Assembly: GCA_963573305.1 (NCBI GenBank)
Contig: OY754337.1
Span: 77,389,094-77,453,093, forward strand
Reading direction: 5' to 3'
Source of the DNA: Pyrrhosoma nymphula
Lineage: Eukaryota; Arthropoda; Insecta; Odonata; Coenagrionidae
DNA length: 64,000 nucleotides
Under the pieces are notes generated by a model. The model searched no databases and was not told the DNA's origin. It saw only the letters and a list, made by a program, of their open reading frames with translations. Numbering within the stretch: the first letter of the stretch is position 1; each line of letters starts with the position of its first letter. The position numbers and the translations under genes were made by a program. Positions 1-12,059 of this stretch are shown here, piece after piece.

Positions 1-166
1 ACTCAGTAAAGAAGAAATCCAGTAATATTCACTTCTCACAATTTAACATTTAGCAAGCTGAACGTGAATCTCAATGGAAAATATTTGATAAAAAGAGCCA
101 TCGGACATATTTTCAGGCATCTCTTGACAAGTCGTTCACAAGGGCTAAAAATCAGTTGGTAGATAC

Positions 167-205
167 AGTGACGTAGCCAGGACTTCGTTTCGGGGGAGGG
201 GGCCA
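167..205. mobile_element. Possible DNA-transposon terminus
   Basis: The stretch reads GTGACGTAGCCAGG, then a T-rich spacer, then a long G run. From general knowledge, invertebrate genomes often carry repeats that begin with a GTGGCGTAGCCAGG-type block followed by a G run. No matching inverted end was found nearby, so the extent and class of the element are unknown. It could also be a chance low-complexity motif. Confidence 0.28.
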
Positions 206-3160
206 TGTAGAGTATAAGTTAGGGGGGGAGGTGAAAATGTTTGAAAATAAGGAGCACATTTTTGTGTTAGGCATTTAAGAGTAAAATTGCGTCTGTGGTT
301 TAGCAGATGATTTTAGCTGCCCAAGCTTCTGAAAGAATATGAAACTAATAGTTTTTTTCTTTTAAAAAATTGCCGACATATTTACTTAAAAAGTTGTTCC
401 GAACTCCTTGGCTATCTCACTGACTCCCCTGGCTATCTCACGGGTGAGGTAGAAGGCGTAGCCTAAGAGACACTGGAGAAACGATTGCGATAAATGTGGA
501 GAGTCCGAGGAGCATGAATTAGCTCGTCTGGAGAGTCGTTTTCAGATAAACGTCAAGTTTACTACTATGGATAAGTGCTCATGGCATTTTCGAGTGTTAA
601 AAATCCTGTTTCCAACTATAAAATCGCACATTTACATTACTGTAACTTATTAATGAAACATCAATAAAATGAAGGGAAAAAGGAAAATAGAGTTGTCTCC
701 AACTTCCTATTGTACATTTTCAAAATTAACTAATTTCACTGCAATTGTTAAGAGAAAATACTATTCACAGAATATCTAAACTCATTGTTACGCAAGGGAG
801 ATTGTGAGACTGAAACGAATCACTTATGTTCACAATTGCTTTTCAACCTGACTCTATGAATAACCGTTATCTTTTAGTAATATTTATGAAAAGGAAATGT
901 TAAGGCCGACACTTCAATTTAAAAAGAACCCCAAGGGAAATTGTGGCAAGATAACTCTGTAGATGAAATGAAAGAGATGAAGTGAATGAAATAATTTAGC
1001 AGCCAAAAGATACATGTTGCATATTTCGGTTGAAAGGAAAACCATAAAAAAACCTATGGCTAATGAAAGAGGGAGCCGTGCTCCACAGTATTGAGGAATA
1101 CTAGTTTTTAATGTGATCCTATTTAAGCTTTTAAGTGAACCCAAACTTAAATTGTGTCATTAATAATCAACAACCACTGAACGCACCACCAACTTAATTC
1201 AAGTTTGTTTATCTCAGTATAAATAGTATAAATTAAAAAAAGAAAGTTTTTTATCAAATATTAAAGATGGCCAAAATATTATGTTGCTTTACCTATCCTT
1301 TGAGTCTTAGTATTTTCACTGGAAGGATACATTCAAAAGTTAACCTGCCGATTCTGTTGATGCTTGGTCTTTTCAAATCAAAGGCCAGGACATAGTAAAT
1401 GTGTTTTAACTTTAGCGCAGTTGGTAAAAATATCAGCATTCAAGTTTACTTATTTACCCTATTCAGGTGAAAAAAATAGTCTTTACATCTCTCACGGTTG
1501 GCATCATGCATTTTTAATGCTTGGATTATTCAAAAGTGAACGGTTTATTGCACTTTATCAAAATAACCAAATAAGAAACCTAATATAATGCTCAACGAAA
1601 TGATTTATTAAGGGAAGTCCAGTAAAATACATACGGGACACCCCCTAGACTCTTCATATGCGGGCATATATGTGCGGTTGTGACGTCCAAATGGTAGTAA
1701 AGTTTCTGCTAACATCGGCTTGTGCATAGATTCAAAACGAATTAGAAAACCATTGAAATGCTTTAAGTCTGGTCCCTACATAGCCTCTCACCAGCCATGG
1801 GTTATTAAAGAGCTGTTCATACCTCATCACTCGAGAAATCTCGCGAGAGAAAACGTCGAAAAGTCGATTCGATTTTCGGTAGAGCAACTGAGAATGTATT
1901 CCCCAAAGAAATTTGCCACTTGCCACGAGAATCTAAAGAGTATCGAATTCCTTCAAATATATAGTACTTATTATTTAGCAGAATAGTTTCCGTGCCACAT
2001 TTAATGGTTTATATGGTTAATTTCAGAATTAACAACGTTGTTAGACAGTTGGAATCAAAGTTTTCCCTTGTTATATCGCTAAGACGCTGAGTGTTTAAGA
2101 ACTTACGCTTTGGCATTGTTACATTAAGTTCCTAACAGACTCCAGAAGACAGACAACCTGACATCTTAACAATGGAGCTTTTTAAATCCTGTTTTCAAGA
2201 AGGATTATTTCTTGGGTCTATTTCTTGCCAGTCAACGCGTTCTGCGATGGAGCTTATACCCATGAAGATTAGGACAAAGCTCATAAATTGGTAAATAAAA
2301 CGACGCGTAGCAGTTCTTTTATTTTTGAGAGGCTATAAATATGGTATAATGGTAATGTATAGCATGATACAGACCAAGATGATATTTTTTACATAATATC
2401 CGTTTAAATACCAACAAATTGAAAGTACTTCATCTTTATTAGTTAGCATCATATTGATTTTGCTTCTAAATCATTTAAGTTCTCTGTTTCTTTGATAGTA
2501 CCAGGTAATTAACATAACATAAGGTATGACATTGTTAATGTTTTCTACTTCAAAAAATAGCCTTGACTAAGCAATATTTATCATGATAATAACACTCATT
2601 GAATCATGTTTTTATATCAGGAGGACAAATAGTAGCATGAGCTACCAGCCACAAATAGCATAAGGTTCTTATGTATTAAATAAATTAAATTTTTTACAAA
2701 CTGAGCTGTTGAAAATAAATATATGTTGTGATTGCAACAGTTTCATTCATTTTTTTGCATTCACGAAACTAAAAAATTGAACGTATGCTGTTTGACGTTT
2801 AGTACAATTTACTTTATTATTTTGCGTGAATAACTTCAGATTTAACAATAATATTATTGATTTTAATGAAATAAATGTAGGGACATAAAGTGTGATGTAC
2901 TTCTTACAGATGGACATCGCAACATATTCTAAATTTGATGTTTTGTTTAAAAAATTGGAATTTTTATAAGGTGAAATAACAAATAATACCTAGTGTATCC
3001 AGATAAATTTTTAAGACCACCTGATTGTACGACAACGAAACAAGCTTTTGAAAATTAAGAGAAATTATGTGGATGCACCAAGATATCGCATAATGAAGGA
3101 GTTACACAAAGTTGCGTTGGAAACAATTACGTTTTTCAGTGCGAGGATATTAGTCTCCGG
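206..3160. other. AT-rich stretch with no recognised gene
   Basis: Only short ORFs occur (under 90 codons), and none resembles a known family. The ORF at 1720-1986 (+) is uninterrupted for 88 codons but has no recognisable motif and is probably chance. I see no RNA gene and no clear repeat boundary. Confidence 0.5.
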
Positions 3161-3165
3161 TAAAT

Positions 3166-3935
3166 ATGAATAGCGGAGAGGCGAGGCGTCGCGGAGGAGA
3201 GTCAAAAGGGCCAGGTCGAATGCCGGAGAAAGGGGGGGGGGAAGGGAGGGAGAGAAAGGGAGAGTGGGGTAGATTCGGAGAGAGAGGGAGGAGAGTGAGT
3301 TTGGGGCCGGCGGCAGTGGGGCCGATTGTCGTCCCGGCAATCCCCCCTCGCCGTTGTTGCTATATACACGCACAAACACGCGCGCGCGCCTTGTTGTTGT
3401 TGTTGTTGCTGTTTTCGAGCGATATGAGAAGCGGAGAGGGAGGGAAGGGGTTAGTGAGAGAGAGAGAGAGGGGAGCGGTGGGAAGGGTGGTGGTTCTTAT
3501 CGTCCTCGCGCGCGGGAGGCGGGGAGGGAGGGGATCTGCAATGCGGCTCGCCGTTGAGACAGAGGCGGCGGAGGGAGCGGAGGCGGCGGAGGGAGAGTTC
3601 TGGGGAGGCCGTCGGTCCGGCTCCGATGCCGGAGAAGGAGAGAGCGAGCAAGGGGCGCCGCCCAGAATGTGTGCTCGACCCCCGTCCTCCTCCTTCGATC
3701 TGCCCCTTATCCTCTCTCACCCCTTCCCCCCTCCCATCCACTTCGCGGGGATAAAGGCGGCGGGAGGGGCAGGGTGGCATCACCGTGATCTGCCCCCCCC
3801 CCTTTACCTCCCTCCGCTCGTTCGTGCGACCCCCCTCTCCTTCACGGATATACGTGTTGAGAAGGGGGAGTGGTTGAAGAGGGACGCGAGAGGCGAAGGA
3901 GGAGAGGACAAGGACGCTCGAATACATACACGGAC
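3166..3935. other. GC-rich, CpG-rich purine-skewed island
   Basis: The base composition changes abruptly from AT-rich flanks to a GC-rich block with many CpG dinucleotides. It holds GA-rich runs near 3180-3300 and 3420-3530, a (TTG)n run near 3391-3410 and short CG repeats near 3375. Long ORFs are open on both strands here (261 codons on plus, 167 on minus), but their predicted proteins are Arg/Gly/Pro/Ser-rich low complexity, as expected when stop codons are rare. A CpG-island promoter or first exon is possible. No TATA box, initiator or splice pattern could be assigned. Confidence 0.5.
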
Positions 3936-4229
3936 ACTTCAATGGCAGTAACATTTTCCACTAATATCGCCATGCGCAAGCATTCAAAACTATTCAGAAT
4001 AAAAAAAACATGTAAATATTATTTCTCCGTTAAAAATAACTTTTTTTTAGCCACTATGGGAACAAATGATAACCGTAATTTTCATCGAAATGTCGGTTAT
4101 TTGTCGAAACCATGGTCGGTAAATAAATGTTTCCTGTGTATAAATACTACTAACTGACTATTTTGTTAATGGGACGGAACGATTCGACGAAGCTAAGTCT
4201 GACACTATACAAACAATTCGGAAAATATT

Positions 4230-4395
4230 TAGCAGGCGAGGACCTCGCCTGCAAATTCCGGGGTGGGGGGTTTTAGTTCCGCCTGGGATAGTTTGTCTAC
4301 ACCCAGGGAATGAGTGTTTGTGTCAAGTTCTTTTGGCTCGGCTCCTCGAAAAACTGATGAAAAGCCAAGGATTACTGGGATCTCAGAGGCATATA
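4230..4395 (+). mobile_element. tRNA-derived SINE, family A, copy 1 (5' truncated)
   Basis: This is a plus-strand copy of the same repeat that lies on the minus strand at 6330-6537. Both share, in order, TCCTCGCCTGC-type sequence, a degenerate Pol III B-box region, CGCCTGGG, a CCCAGGG block, a GTGTTT..TCAAGTTCT segment and a shared end near GGGA..CAGAGGCATA. The start overlaps a small perfect palindrome (GCAGGCGAG-GAC-CTCGCCTGC), so the 5' end may have been rearranged. The A box is missing. SINEs of this type are transcribed by RNA polymerase III and rely on RT from a partner LINE. Confidence 0.6.
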
Positions 4396-4639
4396 AAACA
4401 CCAGCAACGTCCGGAAAGCGTTAAAAAAATATTGAAACACACTATCACCCTTACCTCAAAGGCATGCTCAGACCTTAACCGTCGAGAAATTTGTCGCGTA
4501 AGAAAACGTTGCAAAGCGGATCTGATTTCCGGCATACGAAGAGGAAGTGTCCAGCATGAGAAATGTGTTGTTTATCCGAGAATCTACACATCCGCACAGG
4601 GTGATATGTCTGCAAAAGGGGGTTAACTACGATTTTCAA

Positions 4640-4910
4640 TTTTTCCGTCTCCCAGAGGAGCGGCAATGCAGACCGCCCGTGAAGCATTCACCAACCCGAC
4701 TTAACCGCGCTCCCAAAGCGCTGGCGACGAGCGGAATAATAGAAGGCGCTTCAGTCATTTCCGCATCGCCCGAGTGAGCTGTTTTGGTGCGATATGGCAT
4801 CGCAGGAGTGATTTCGACAGCGCGGTAGGAAAGAGCAGTGGCGTCGCCCGGAATCGAATTCGGCGAGTCACCCCGGCATCTCCACTGAGCCACAAGGGTG
4901 ATTGGCGGGG
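4640..4910 (-). mobile_element. tRNA-like SINE
   Basis: Read on the minus strand, 4894-4873 gives an A-box-like TGTGGCTCAGTGGAGATGCC. About 15 bases further on, 4861-4846 gives a B-box-like GAATTCGATTCCGGGC. Their order and spacing match the internal promoter of a tRNA gene. The acceptor and anticodon stems do not form a clean cloverleaf, so this is a tRNA-derived SINE or pseudogene rather than a functional tRNA. The body probably runs towards 4640, but that 3' limit is uncertain. Confidence 0.5.
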
Positions 4911-6329
4911 AGTTTTAAGGACACCGGCAATCGTTTACGAATTTGAGATCACCAAATTTGGTTTCAATGTCATTACATCGTATATCTCTGGATCTACTTC
5001 CCTATTCTTGAGTCTGCATATATCAATAACGCATATTAGAAACAGACAGGCACTAACCTTACTCTCTTGTGAAAACATACACAGTTTATTAATTTATTGA
5101 CGACACCCATTATTATTTATACCTCCTCCTTACTCCCTCTATCGCTGGCTACTCTTTGTTTGCAGAGGGGTAAGAAGTTAATAAATGGATTTCCTGCTAT
5201 TATCCCCGTGTGTGATCCTTTCTACTTTTTTATTAATTTTGGAAGTTACCAAGGGCCAAGAGACAAAGAGCTATTTTGAAAAATCATTTTTAAAAGTATC
5301 GCTAACTTCCCCATGTGTCATAATCTGTGATGCACCATATAGTGAATGGTAGTACAGCAGACAGCAATAAATTGGAGCATATCTATAAAGGGCCCACACA
5401 AAGTTGGAACCAAGAACATCGACTTAGAAGATAGCCCAGCCTCGATTTCGTCATGAGGTTCATGCTTTTCCTTAGCTGTCATTTTGATTTCTACAGCCAG
5501 GTGTTGTACGATTAGCAATGATGTATTTTAGGGTATTTAACAATCGAATCGGGAATAATATTGTATTCTACCTTGGGAAGTGAAGAAAATAGTAGATGAG
5601 GAGAGGACCTCGTAGGAAACCGTAAGGTAGGGAAGAATTAGATGGATTGGGAACAATGACTACGAGACACAATGAACTCGTAAGTGGTATGCATCTGGGG
5701 GAAAATAGAATGGGAGGTCCGGCGAGGAAGGAAAGCCATGGATCAAAGCAAGGATGGAGGGAAGGAACCATAGCAGGGTGTCAGAGAGTTAGCGATTGGT
5801 CGAAGAGAATAGAGGGGTCAAACTTTTGACGTTGATCAGACTTATAATTGAAACACTGAAGATAAAGCCATGCCGCCATTCCTATTATGCTAACTACTTA
5901 CTACCTAACTTACAGAAGGATGTGCGAAAGACGGGAAAATAGAAAGGATGGTGATAAGTGGGGGAAAGTGGAGTGGGTTGAGAAAAAGGTCAAGAGTTAA
6001 GGGAGGGAGGGAGGGAGAGGTGAGGGTGGGATAGGGCAAGTAGGGGTTTGGTTGGGACGACGCCGGTAAAAGTGAGAGGGGTGAAGGAGGAAATGAAGTG
6101 GGAAGGAATGAGAGTGGTGGAGAGAGGGAGTTTACGACGACACAAAGGGTAAGAGAAGAGAGCATTTGTGACAAGGGGTGGAAAGGAACGGAGACATGAC
6201 TATTGATTGGTGTCATGAGAAAACGGTGGAACAAAATCAGAAAATATTGCAACCTGATAGATGATAGAAATTCAAAATAGATAAGATACATTTTCAGTAA
6301 ATGATAGTAAATTTCTATTTTTTTTGCCC
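4911..6329. other. Unassigned stretch with purine-rich tract
   Basis: No gene is recognised. The plus strand is strongly purine-rich from about 5570 to 5820 and again from 5930 to 6220, including a (GGGA)n-like run near 6000-6016. These runs explain the long pyrimidine-coded ORF at 5905-6291 (-), whose product is Ser/Pro/Leu low complexity and is not treated as a gene. Confidence 0.45.
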
Positions 6330-6537
6330 TCGGACGATTCTGGGGGTCCGTATGCCCCTGCGGTCCCGATAAGCCATTGGCTTGTCGTCAGTTTTCCCTG
6401 GGGCCGAACCACCAGAACTTGAAAGAAACACCCATGCCCTGGGCAGACGAAAAACCGACCCAGGCAGGACTCGAACCCGCGAGCCTCGGATTAGCAGGCG
6501 AGGACTTTACTCCACCACCACCACTGAGGGCCGGCAA
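6330..6537 (-). mobile_element. tRNA-derived SINE, family A, copy 2
   Basis: On the minus strand the element starts near 6537 with a CAGTGGTGGTGGAGTAAAG segment (A-box region). A tRNA-like TCCTCGCCTGCTAATCCGAGG segment follows, then a good B box at 6478-6463 (GGGTTCGAGTCCTGCC). The body beyond the B box matches 4260-4395 block by block. The intact B box and body make this the better copy of family A. A related copy is at 24655-24765 and a possible one at 48300-48390. Confidence 0.7.
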
Positions 6538-6644
6538 TTAAACATATTAATTCCGAATATAACACGGATATAAGGGGTATGTTAATGAGTGGCAGCTGTC
6601 CCACTCTAGAGTATGAAAAAAATACAAATTAATACAAACAGATC

Positions 6645-7538
6645 AGGGGGGTTATTTTGTAATCTCACTTTCGTGAGAATAGGTCATAAAATGTCACTTT
6701 TTCGTAGTTCAACTCCGCCACCCAGACGGCGTGACCATCTTCGGATCTCAAGCGGTGAACTGCCGGTCATGTGCTGGTCTTTTAGACGATTCATCCGCTC
6801 TGATCCGTATCTTTCGACTCTTGATCCGTTTCATCTGCCTCCGCCTGCCATTAGTTCCATCTCACCTGTCATAAAGAACGTGACATGGAGCCACCATCGT
6901 TTCCACTTGATGCTTGAGTTGGAAAATAGACAAGGGCGCGAAAGATGCAAACGATTTTAAATCGTATTGTTGTAATTTGCTAAACGTGCAGAACTTCAGC
7001 ATTTTCAACTCCAATATATTGGGCACTTGGAGGTATGCTTTGTTTGAAATGCTTATGTTATTATTAGCTTGAATTATCTGTGTATATATTTCGTATAAAT
7101 ATTTCCCAAACAATGTTGCTGATACCTTTGTTTTCGTGTGCCCATCCGCCAGTGTATGGAGAATGGAATTCAGTTATTTATACCATAATTTCATAATTTT
7201 AACAAATATTGCCTTAAAATCTACGTTCTTGGTAGACATTTCCCGTGCTTGTGAATCGAACACTAATTAGAAGCACTTAGATTTTGTTAAATATTGTGCG
7301 ATCGCTTGTAGTTTGGACTGTATTTAGATTTTCGTGGTATGTACAGTGTAAGATATCTTCCGTGAGATGTTGAGCAATCTGGGTATCTTCAAGTCTCGGC
7401 ATCTTTTATTTGATATAAGGTAATTGAAGCTTCGACGATTCACGAACCGTTCGTGAGCCGATCATTAAGAGAGGGAAACGGATCTCCCGCCTTTCCACTA
7501 AGAGTCACTAAAAAGGTGAGATTACAAAATAACCCCCC
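6645..7538. mobile_element. Non-autonomous DNA transposon with G-run TIRs, copy 1
   Basis: The left end (6646-6668) reads GGGGGGTTATTTTGTAATCTCAC. The right end (7515-7538) is its reverse complement, giving perfect terminal inverted repeats of about 23 bp. Just inside the left end is a small hairpin (CTCACTTTCGTGAG). The left 250 bp match the second copy at 8736, and the right part near 7450-7490 also matches it. A segment of roughly 540 bp (about 6903-7440) is absent from copy 2, so it is either an insertion here or a deletion there. The ORF at 6613-6960 is just the repeat read through and encodes no recognised transposase. I could not identify a target-site duplication. Confidence 0.72.
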
Positions 7539-8735
7539 AGCGCTCAAATCCAAGAGACAAAGCAAATGTAAAATATAGTTTTTAAAATGAGTAATCCATG
7601 GCAAAGAATCGTGATGAGGGCGTAATATTACACAAAAAAATTATATCTCAGCATGTAGATAATATGCAGCTACTTTTGAAGGATTGTAAACAACGGATGA
7701 TGGAAAAATAAAACTCAAGTATGGCTCTAACACCAAGCTCAAGGGACGATAGATACGACTAACATCACTTCAGTCAACTCTGCTCGGGACATTCGCTGCA
7801 TATGCTGACATGCAAAAACAACTAATCATAAGTTCTTCGGGTACACCGTACATTTTCACCCACCGCCCAACCATATGAGTCACATGACAGACTGTCAAAT
7901 CAGATATCCCTCAGAGTGCGCGTAAAATGAGTAAAGGACTGGCGAATAGAATTTATGATGAAATTAATGACGAAAAATGGAAAAGAGAGACGGAAATGGA
8001 ATGGAAAGGAAGAGGAGAGGGAGTGAGAGGAAGGGAAGGAAAAGGGTGTGGAAGAAATGGTGGCGAAAATGCGACAGGAAACGGGGGAAGAGGGAAATGT
8101 CAAGCGGGAGAGAGATGAAGGAGAGGAGGAAAGAAACAAATGACTCACGGGAGCGAGTGAAGAGAAGCAGTGCGTGCGTAGTACGAGCGGTACGAGAGGG
8201 GTGGAAGGTGGGCGTATACCGTCGAGGTGAGGGCGGGGTCGGCCCTATGTGAGCAGAAACGCAGATGGGCTAAGTCGAAACTCCGAAATATACTTTCGGA
8301 GCATCCCGCAGTTATTGAGGATGAACTGATTCACAATGTTCGCACTTACTTTTGAAATTTTATGGGAATGGTAAGAACTGTCGATGAAAACCACGGACCT
8401 AGTTTTCCAGTCACTTCTTTCGCTTAAAAAAACACGTTTCTTCACTTAAAAAATCTGAGTTTAATTTCAACTAAAATTCAACAGAATTAGTGGTAAGTTA
8501 TATTGCTTATAGTTACATTCTCCCTTGCAATTCCTACAGGCCGGGGGCTAATACACAAAGCATTCCGGAGACGGCAGTACCTCTGTGTTTCACCACCAGT
8601 TCCAACCACACCGATCGACTGCGTCCCATGCATGTGGCTTTTTGGTCGCGAACGATCTACGTCCGAAAGTGACCCTCTCGGTGAACAAATAACCACAAAT
8701 GACCAACGGGTCGCGATTGATTGATTGAAAACGAC
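7539..8735. other. Unassigned stretch with purine-rich tract
   Basis: No gene is recognised. From about 7960 to 8160 the plus strand is almost pure A/G. This produces Arg/Lys/Glu/Gly-rich ORFs on plus and Ser/Phe/Pro-rich ORFs on minus, none of which looks like a real protein. Confidence 0.45.
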
Positions 8736-9050
8736 CAGGGGGGTTATTTTTTAATCTCACTTAAGTGAGAATACGTCATAAAATGTGGAAAATTACGTCA
8801 TTTTTTGTAGTTCAACTCCGCCACCCAGGTGGCGAGACCATCTTCGGCTCTCAAACGGTGAACTGCCGGTCTATTTATTTGATTCATCCGCTCTTTCGAC
8901 TCTTGATCCGTATCTTTCGACTCTTGATCCGTTTCATTTGGCTCCGAATTTCATTAGTTCCATCTCACCTGTCGTTAGGAACGTGAAATGGAGCCACCAT
9001 CGGACCTTGCCCGATCGTGAGCCGATCATTAACAGAGCGAAACGGATCTC
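8736..9050. mobile_element. Non-autonomous DNA transposon with G-run end, copy 2
   Basis: It starts with CAGGGGGGTTATTTTTTAAT at 8736, the same left terminus as copy 1. It then follows that copy closely through the blocks around 8809-8860 (CCGCCACCCAGG and GGTGAACTGCCGGTC) and 8930-9050. It carries an extra tandem copy of a CTTTCGACTCTTGATCCGT block at 8893-8930. No right-hand inverted repeat is visible after 9050, so this copy is 3'-truncated or its right end has decayed. The ORF at 8785-9135 corresponds to this repeat and is not a gene. Confidence 0.68.
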
Positions 9051-9264
9051 GGTAATCAACTCACCTAAATTTTGGCAGAGTGCATCTACCAACATATTAT
9101 TCGTCCTGAGAAAGCCATTATGGTCATATCGCTGACGATCTGAAGAATTCCACACAGGTCTTAATCATTTTGAACATCGCAAATGCCTAAATGCCACAAA
9201 CTTATTTATATAACAAAGGATAATCATTAGCAAAATCAGCTAGACAGCATTAGGCACACCCACT

Positions 9265-9814
9265 AAATTTGAACGAAAATCAAAGATTCTGTATGAAATA
9301 TTACCACAACTGCTGATTGGAAGAATCCCTAAATAGAATGGGGCTGTCAAGTATGCTTTAAGTATTCCAGTGCTAGTGGAAAGAGGGACGGTGACAACCG
9401 ATGGCATCTTGCCGTCAATAACTTCCATCTCTAACCCGCAACTTCAGAAGTCGTTTACTTTGATTAAAAAACAAGATGGCACTTTTTTCCACAATTTTTA
9501 CTTTGGTACGACACGTTCCAACCGTTAGGTCAACATCAGGTACAATACGATGATACAGATGATGACCTAACGGTTGAAACGCGTCGTACCGAAGTAAAAC
9601 TTGTGGAAAAAAGAGCCATCTTGTTTTTTAATCAATATGTATACTTTCTAATACATCTCGCCTGCCTCAGTCAATTTTATTCGTTTACTTTCATGATTCT
9701 ACCCAGTGCATCTCCTCCACCATCACTTCACTCAAGGTTTTCAAATTCTCAGGAGGCCTTTTGGATTTTTTAACTGCTTAATGCAGCCAAAATTTGAGCG
9801 AAAATCAAAGATTC
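9265..9814. repeat. Direct repeat pair flanking the foldback
   Basis: A near-identical segment of about 25 bp (AAATTTGA, one variable base, then CGAAAATCAAAGATTCT) occurs at 9268-9293 and again at 9789-9814, on either side of the foldback at 9462-9633. The pair may mark a larger duplicated element or two copies of one repeat. The surrounding sequences diverge quickly. Confidence 0.4.
9462..9633. mobile_element. Long foldback (hairpin) element with hammerhead-like core
   Basis: Two arms of about 73 bp (9462-9534 and 9561-9633) are imperfect reverse complements separated by only about 26 bp. The outer ends are GATTAAAAAACAAGATGGC and its complement. In the right half, GATGATG at 9558-9564, ACC-TAAC-GGT at 9565-9574, GAAAC at 9576-9580 and GTC at 9583-9585 occur in the order of a hammerhead ribozyme core. 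Flanking GGTAC and GTACC could form the outer stem. The canonical U at core position 4 is an A here, so catalysis is doubtful. It may be a MITE or a fragment of a Penelope-like terminal repeat. Confidence 0.6.
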
Positions 9815-12054
9815 TCCCTTTCCAATTGGTATAAGGTATTGAGTCATGCAGCTACACTGTATCTTACCTTCGACGGCTAATACCTTTCCTCGATATCATA
9901 AATCATAATGCACCGTTTAATTTTAATATTACTAAAATTTGGCGGCTAGAGCACACATGTCATAACGTTAATTTTACGTCTTTTGCATAATTTCATAACT
10001 ACACTGCACCCTTCATTCTTTAGCCATATATAAACCAAAGGTTTCTTTTGATGTACTTATTTCTCCAACGTGTTTCCAGGCTTAGATTTTGAGTGTGAAA
10101 TTGCATTACCCTCTAAGCAGTATGATTTTTCGCTATTCCAGTATCTATTGATAAACTCCACTCCGTCAGGAGTTAGATGTTGCGATTGCAGTTGGCCTCC
10201 TCTGTTGATTTCACCACTTAATCTCACGAATCACCTCCACTCTGACTTCCCTAGCACTAGTGCACTCGGTAAGATAGCATTCAGGTTCATATTCTTAATA
10301 TTAAACTATTAAAAGGGTATTCAAGCTAATTTTCGCTTTGAAGATAGAAACGGCCACTATCACTCGTTTATTATCACTCACGTCAGTCAATTTCTGAAGT
10401 TCCCTCTCTATTAAAAAGATCTACTTGAGACCTTCAATCTCTCACTTCACTGGCAGATGAGAAAGTAAGGGATATCTAAGAGCGATATTCCACTGAGGAA
10501 AAATCATTCGCCTTGACCGGGATACCGGTAACTACCGTGGCTAGTCCCGGTATCCTCAAAATTAGGATATCTAAGATATCGCCCACCATATAATAGGTAC
10601 GAAAAGTCATTCTCTCTTTCAAACTTGAGGCCAGAATATGAAAGTAATTAAACAGTACGATTGGAAATATTTCCTTCGTGAGTGCTATCCTCAAAGTTGG
10701 AGCCACGCGCCTTGCTACAGGTTGCGGAATACATTGCACAAGTGCTGAAAAAGATACGTTTGGAGAAAACCTTTTTATCCCAAGGGTAACCTCCGAGATA
10801 TTTCAAGTATACATAACTTCATTGTGTAAACTAAGGTTTTCTCGGAAAAGTGGCTTGACGGATTCAGCAAAAAAATAAGACAACACAATACTTTTGGATG
10901 ATATAGCTGGCAAACGATGGACTCTTCTGACCAATTCCGGGATACAAGAGTTAATATCATTTGGTAACAGAAGAGATGGTTTTAGGATGCAGCAGCATGG
11001 GAAAGGCGAGAGATAATAACAATACAATTTGCTGAAAGAAGTGAAAGCAAAGAAATGTGATGGTTGTGTTTCTGAATATATTTTTAAGAGCATACAATTC
11101 ATTGGCTGAGGATGATGCCGCTGCTATCGAAGCACTCACTTTAATTATTCACCATTAAGATAACATAATATTAAAATGAATTAGGGAAAACTGGCATGGG
11201 ATATGGAGTCCTCTAGAACTCGGAGCTAAACCTTGAAAATTTTCATAAAGAATCATACGAAGAAAAAACCACCAAAGACGATGAACAGCAACAAACGCCA
11301 GGAGCGATCACATTCGGAAAATTATTTTATTCCGTCAGCAGGACCAAGGATACATAAAGGCTGATGGTATGATAACATGTTCCTAATAGAACATATGCAC
11401 GAGCGGCACCCTTAAACTGCATAAATAAGAGGAGCATAAGAAGACTGGAAATGTTTGCGGTGGGTGGGCAGGGAGACCATTAAGGATAGAATTTGAGGAG
11501 AGTATTGCAGCAGGGAAGAGTGGTGGAGGAGATGGAACGAGGAAAGAACGAGTGCGAGAAAGTTGGAATGGAGACGGCAGCTGGAGATGAAAAGAGAAGG
11601 AATAGAAATAAGTAATGGAGGGAAGATATGAACGCACGCAAGCGCAAGGGCCCGGCACCCAGCTGGCACACGCCACTGGAAAAGCCCCACCCCCTGTTTG
11701 CCCCTGGATGGAAGGAGCCAATATTCTGGTTGGTGTAACGGCGCCTCGGGCCCCCTTCTCGAAAATTCTGTTTTCACATCGTGAACTCTGTCCCATGACA
11801 ATTGCCAAAGTGGAAGCGAAGCGAAGTAATAATACCGATTAATAGTGGTCTTTCGCGATTCAATCTCTCGGATTATTTTAGAAATTAAAAATCCACTAAA
11901 AATAATGTATTTACTTCAGGAATCAGTTTGGGATACAGCATATTTAGAGCTAATTTCCTTCAGTAAAAAGGAAACTTTCTGTTCAGATACCTTGTTATTC
12001 AGTTGTCAGCTTGAATCTAAAATTAACTCTCAAATAAGGTTTCAGGAAAATAAA
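9815..12054. other. Unassigned stretch with one decayed SINE
   Basis: Around 10440-10560 the minus strand carries GGTCAAGGCGAATGATTTTT, which matches the segment after the B box of the SINE at 26519-26645. That part is a decayed family C copy and includes a small GGATACCGG..CCGGTATCC hairpin. From 11440 to 11620 the plus strand is purine-rich. The ORFs here (including 11383-11808 and 11615-11842) have no recognisable domain and are judged to be chance. Confidence 0.45.
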
Positions 12055-12059
12055 TAATA

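Noticed and set aside
3166..3951. 261-codon ORF in the GC island
   Set aside because: The product is Arg/Gly/Glu/Pro low complexity and the opposite strand is also open. Stops are rare because of base composition, so coding is not supported.
5905..6291. 128-codon minus-strand ORF, Ser/Pro/Leu-rich
   Set aside because: It is the complement of a purine-rich low-complexity run and lacks any motif.
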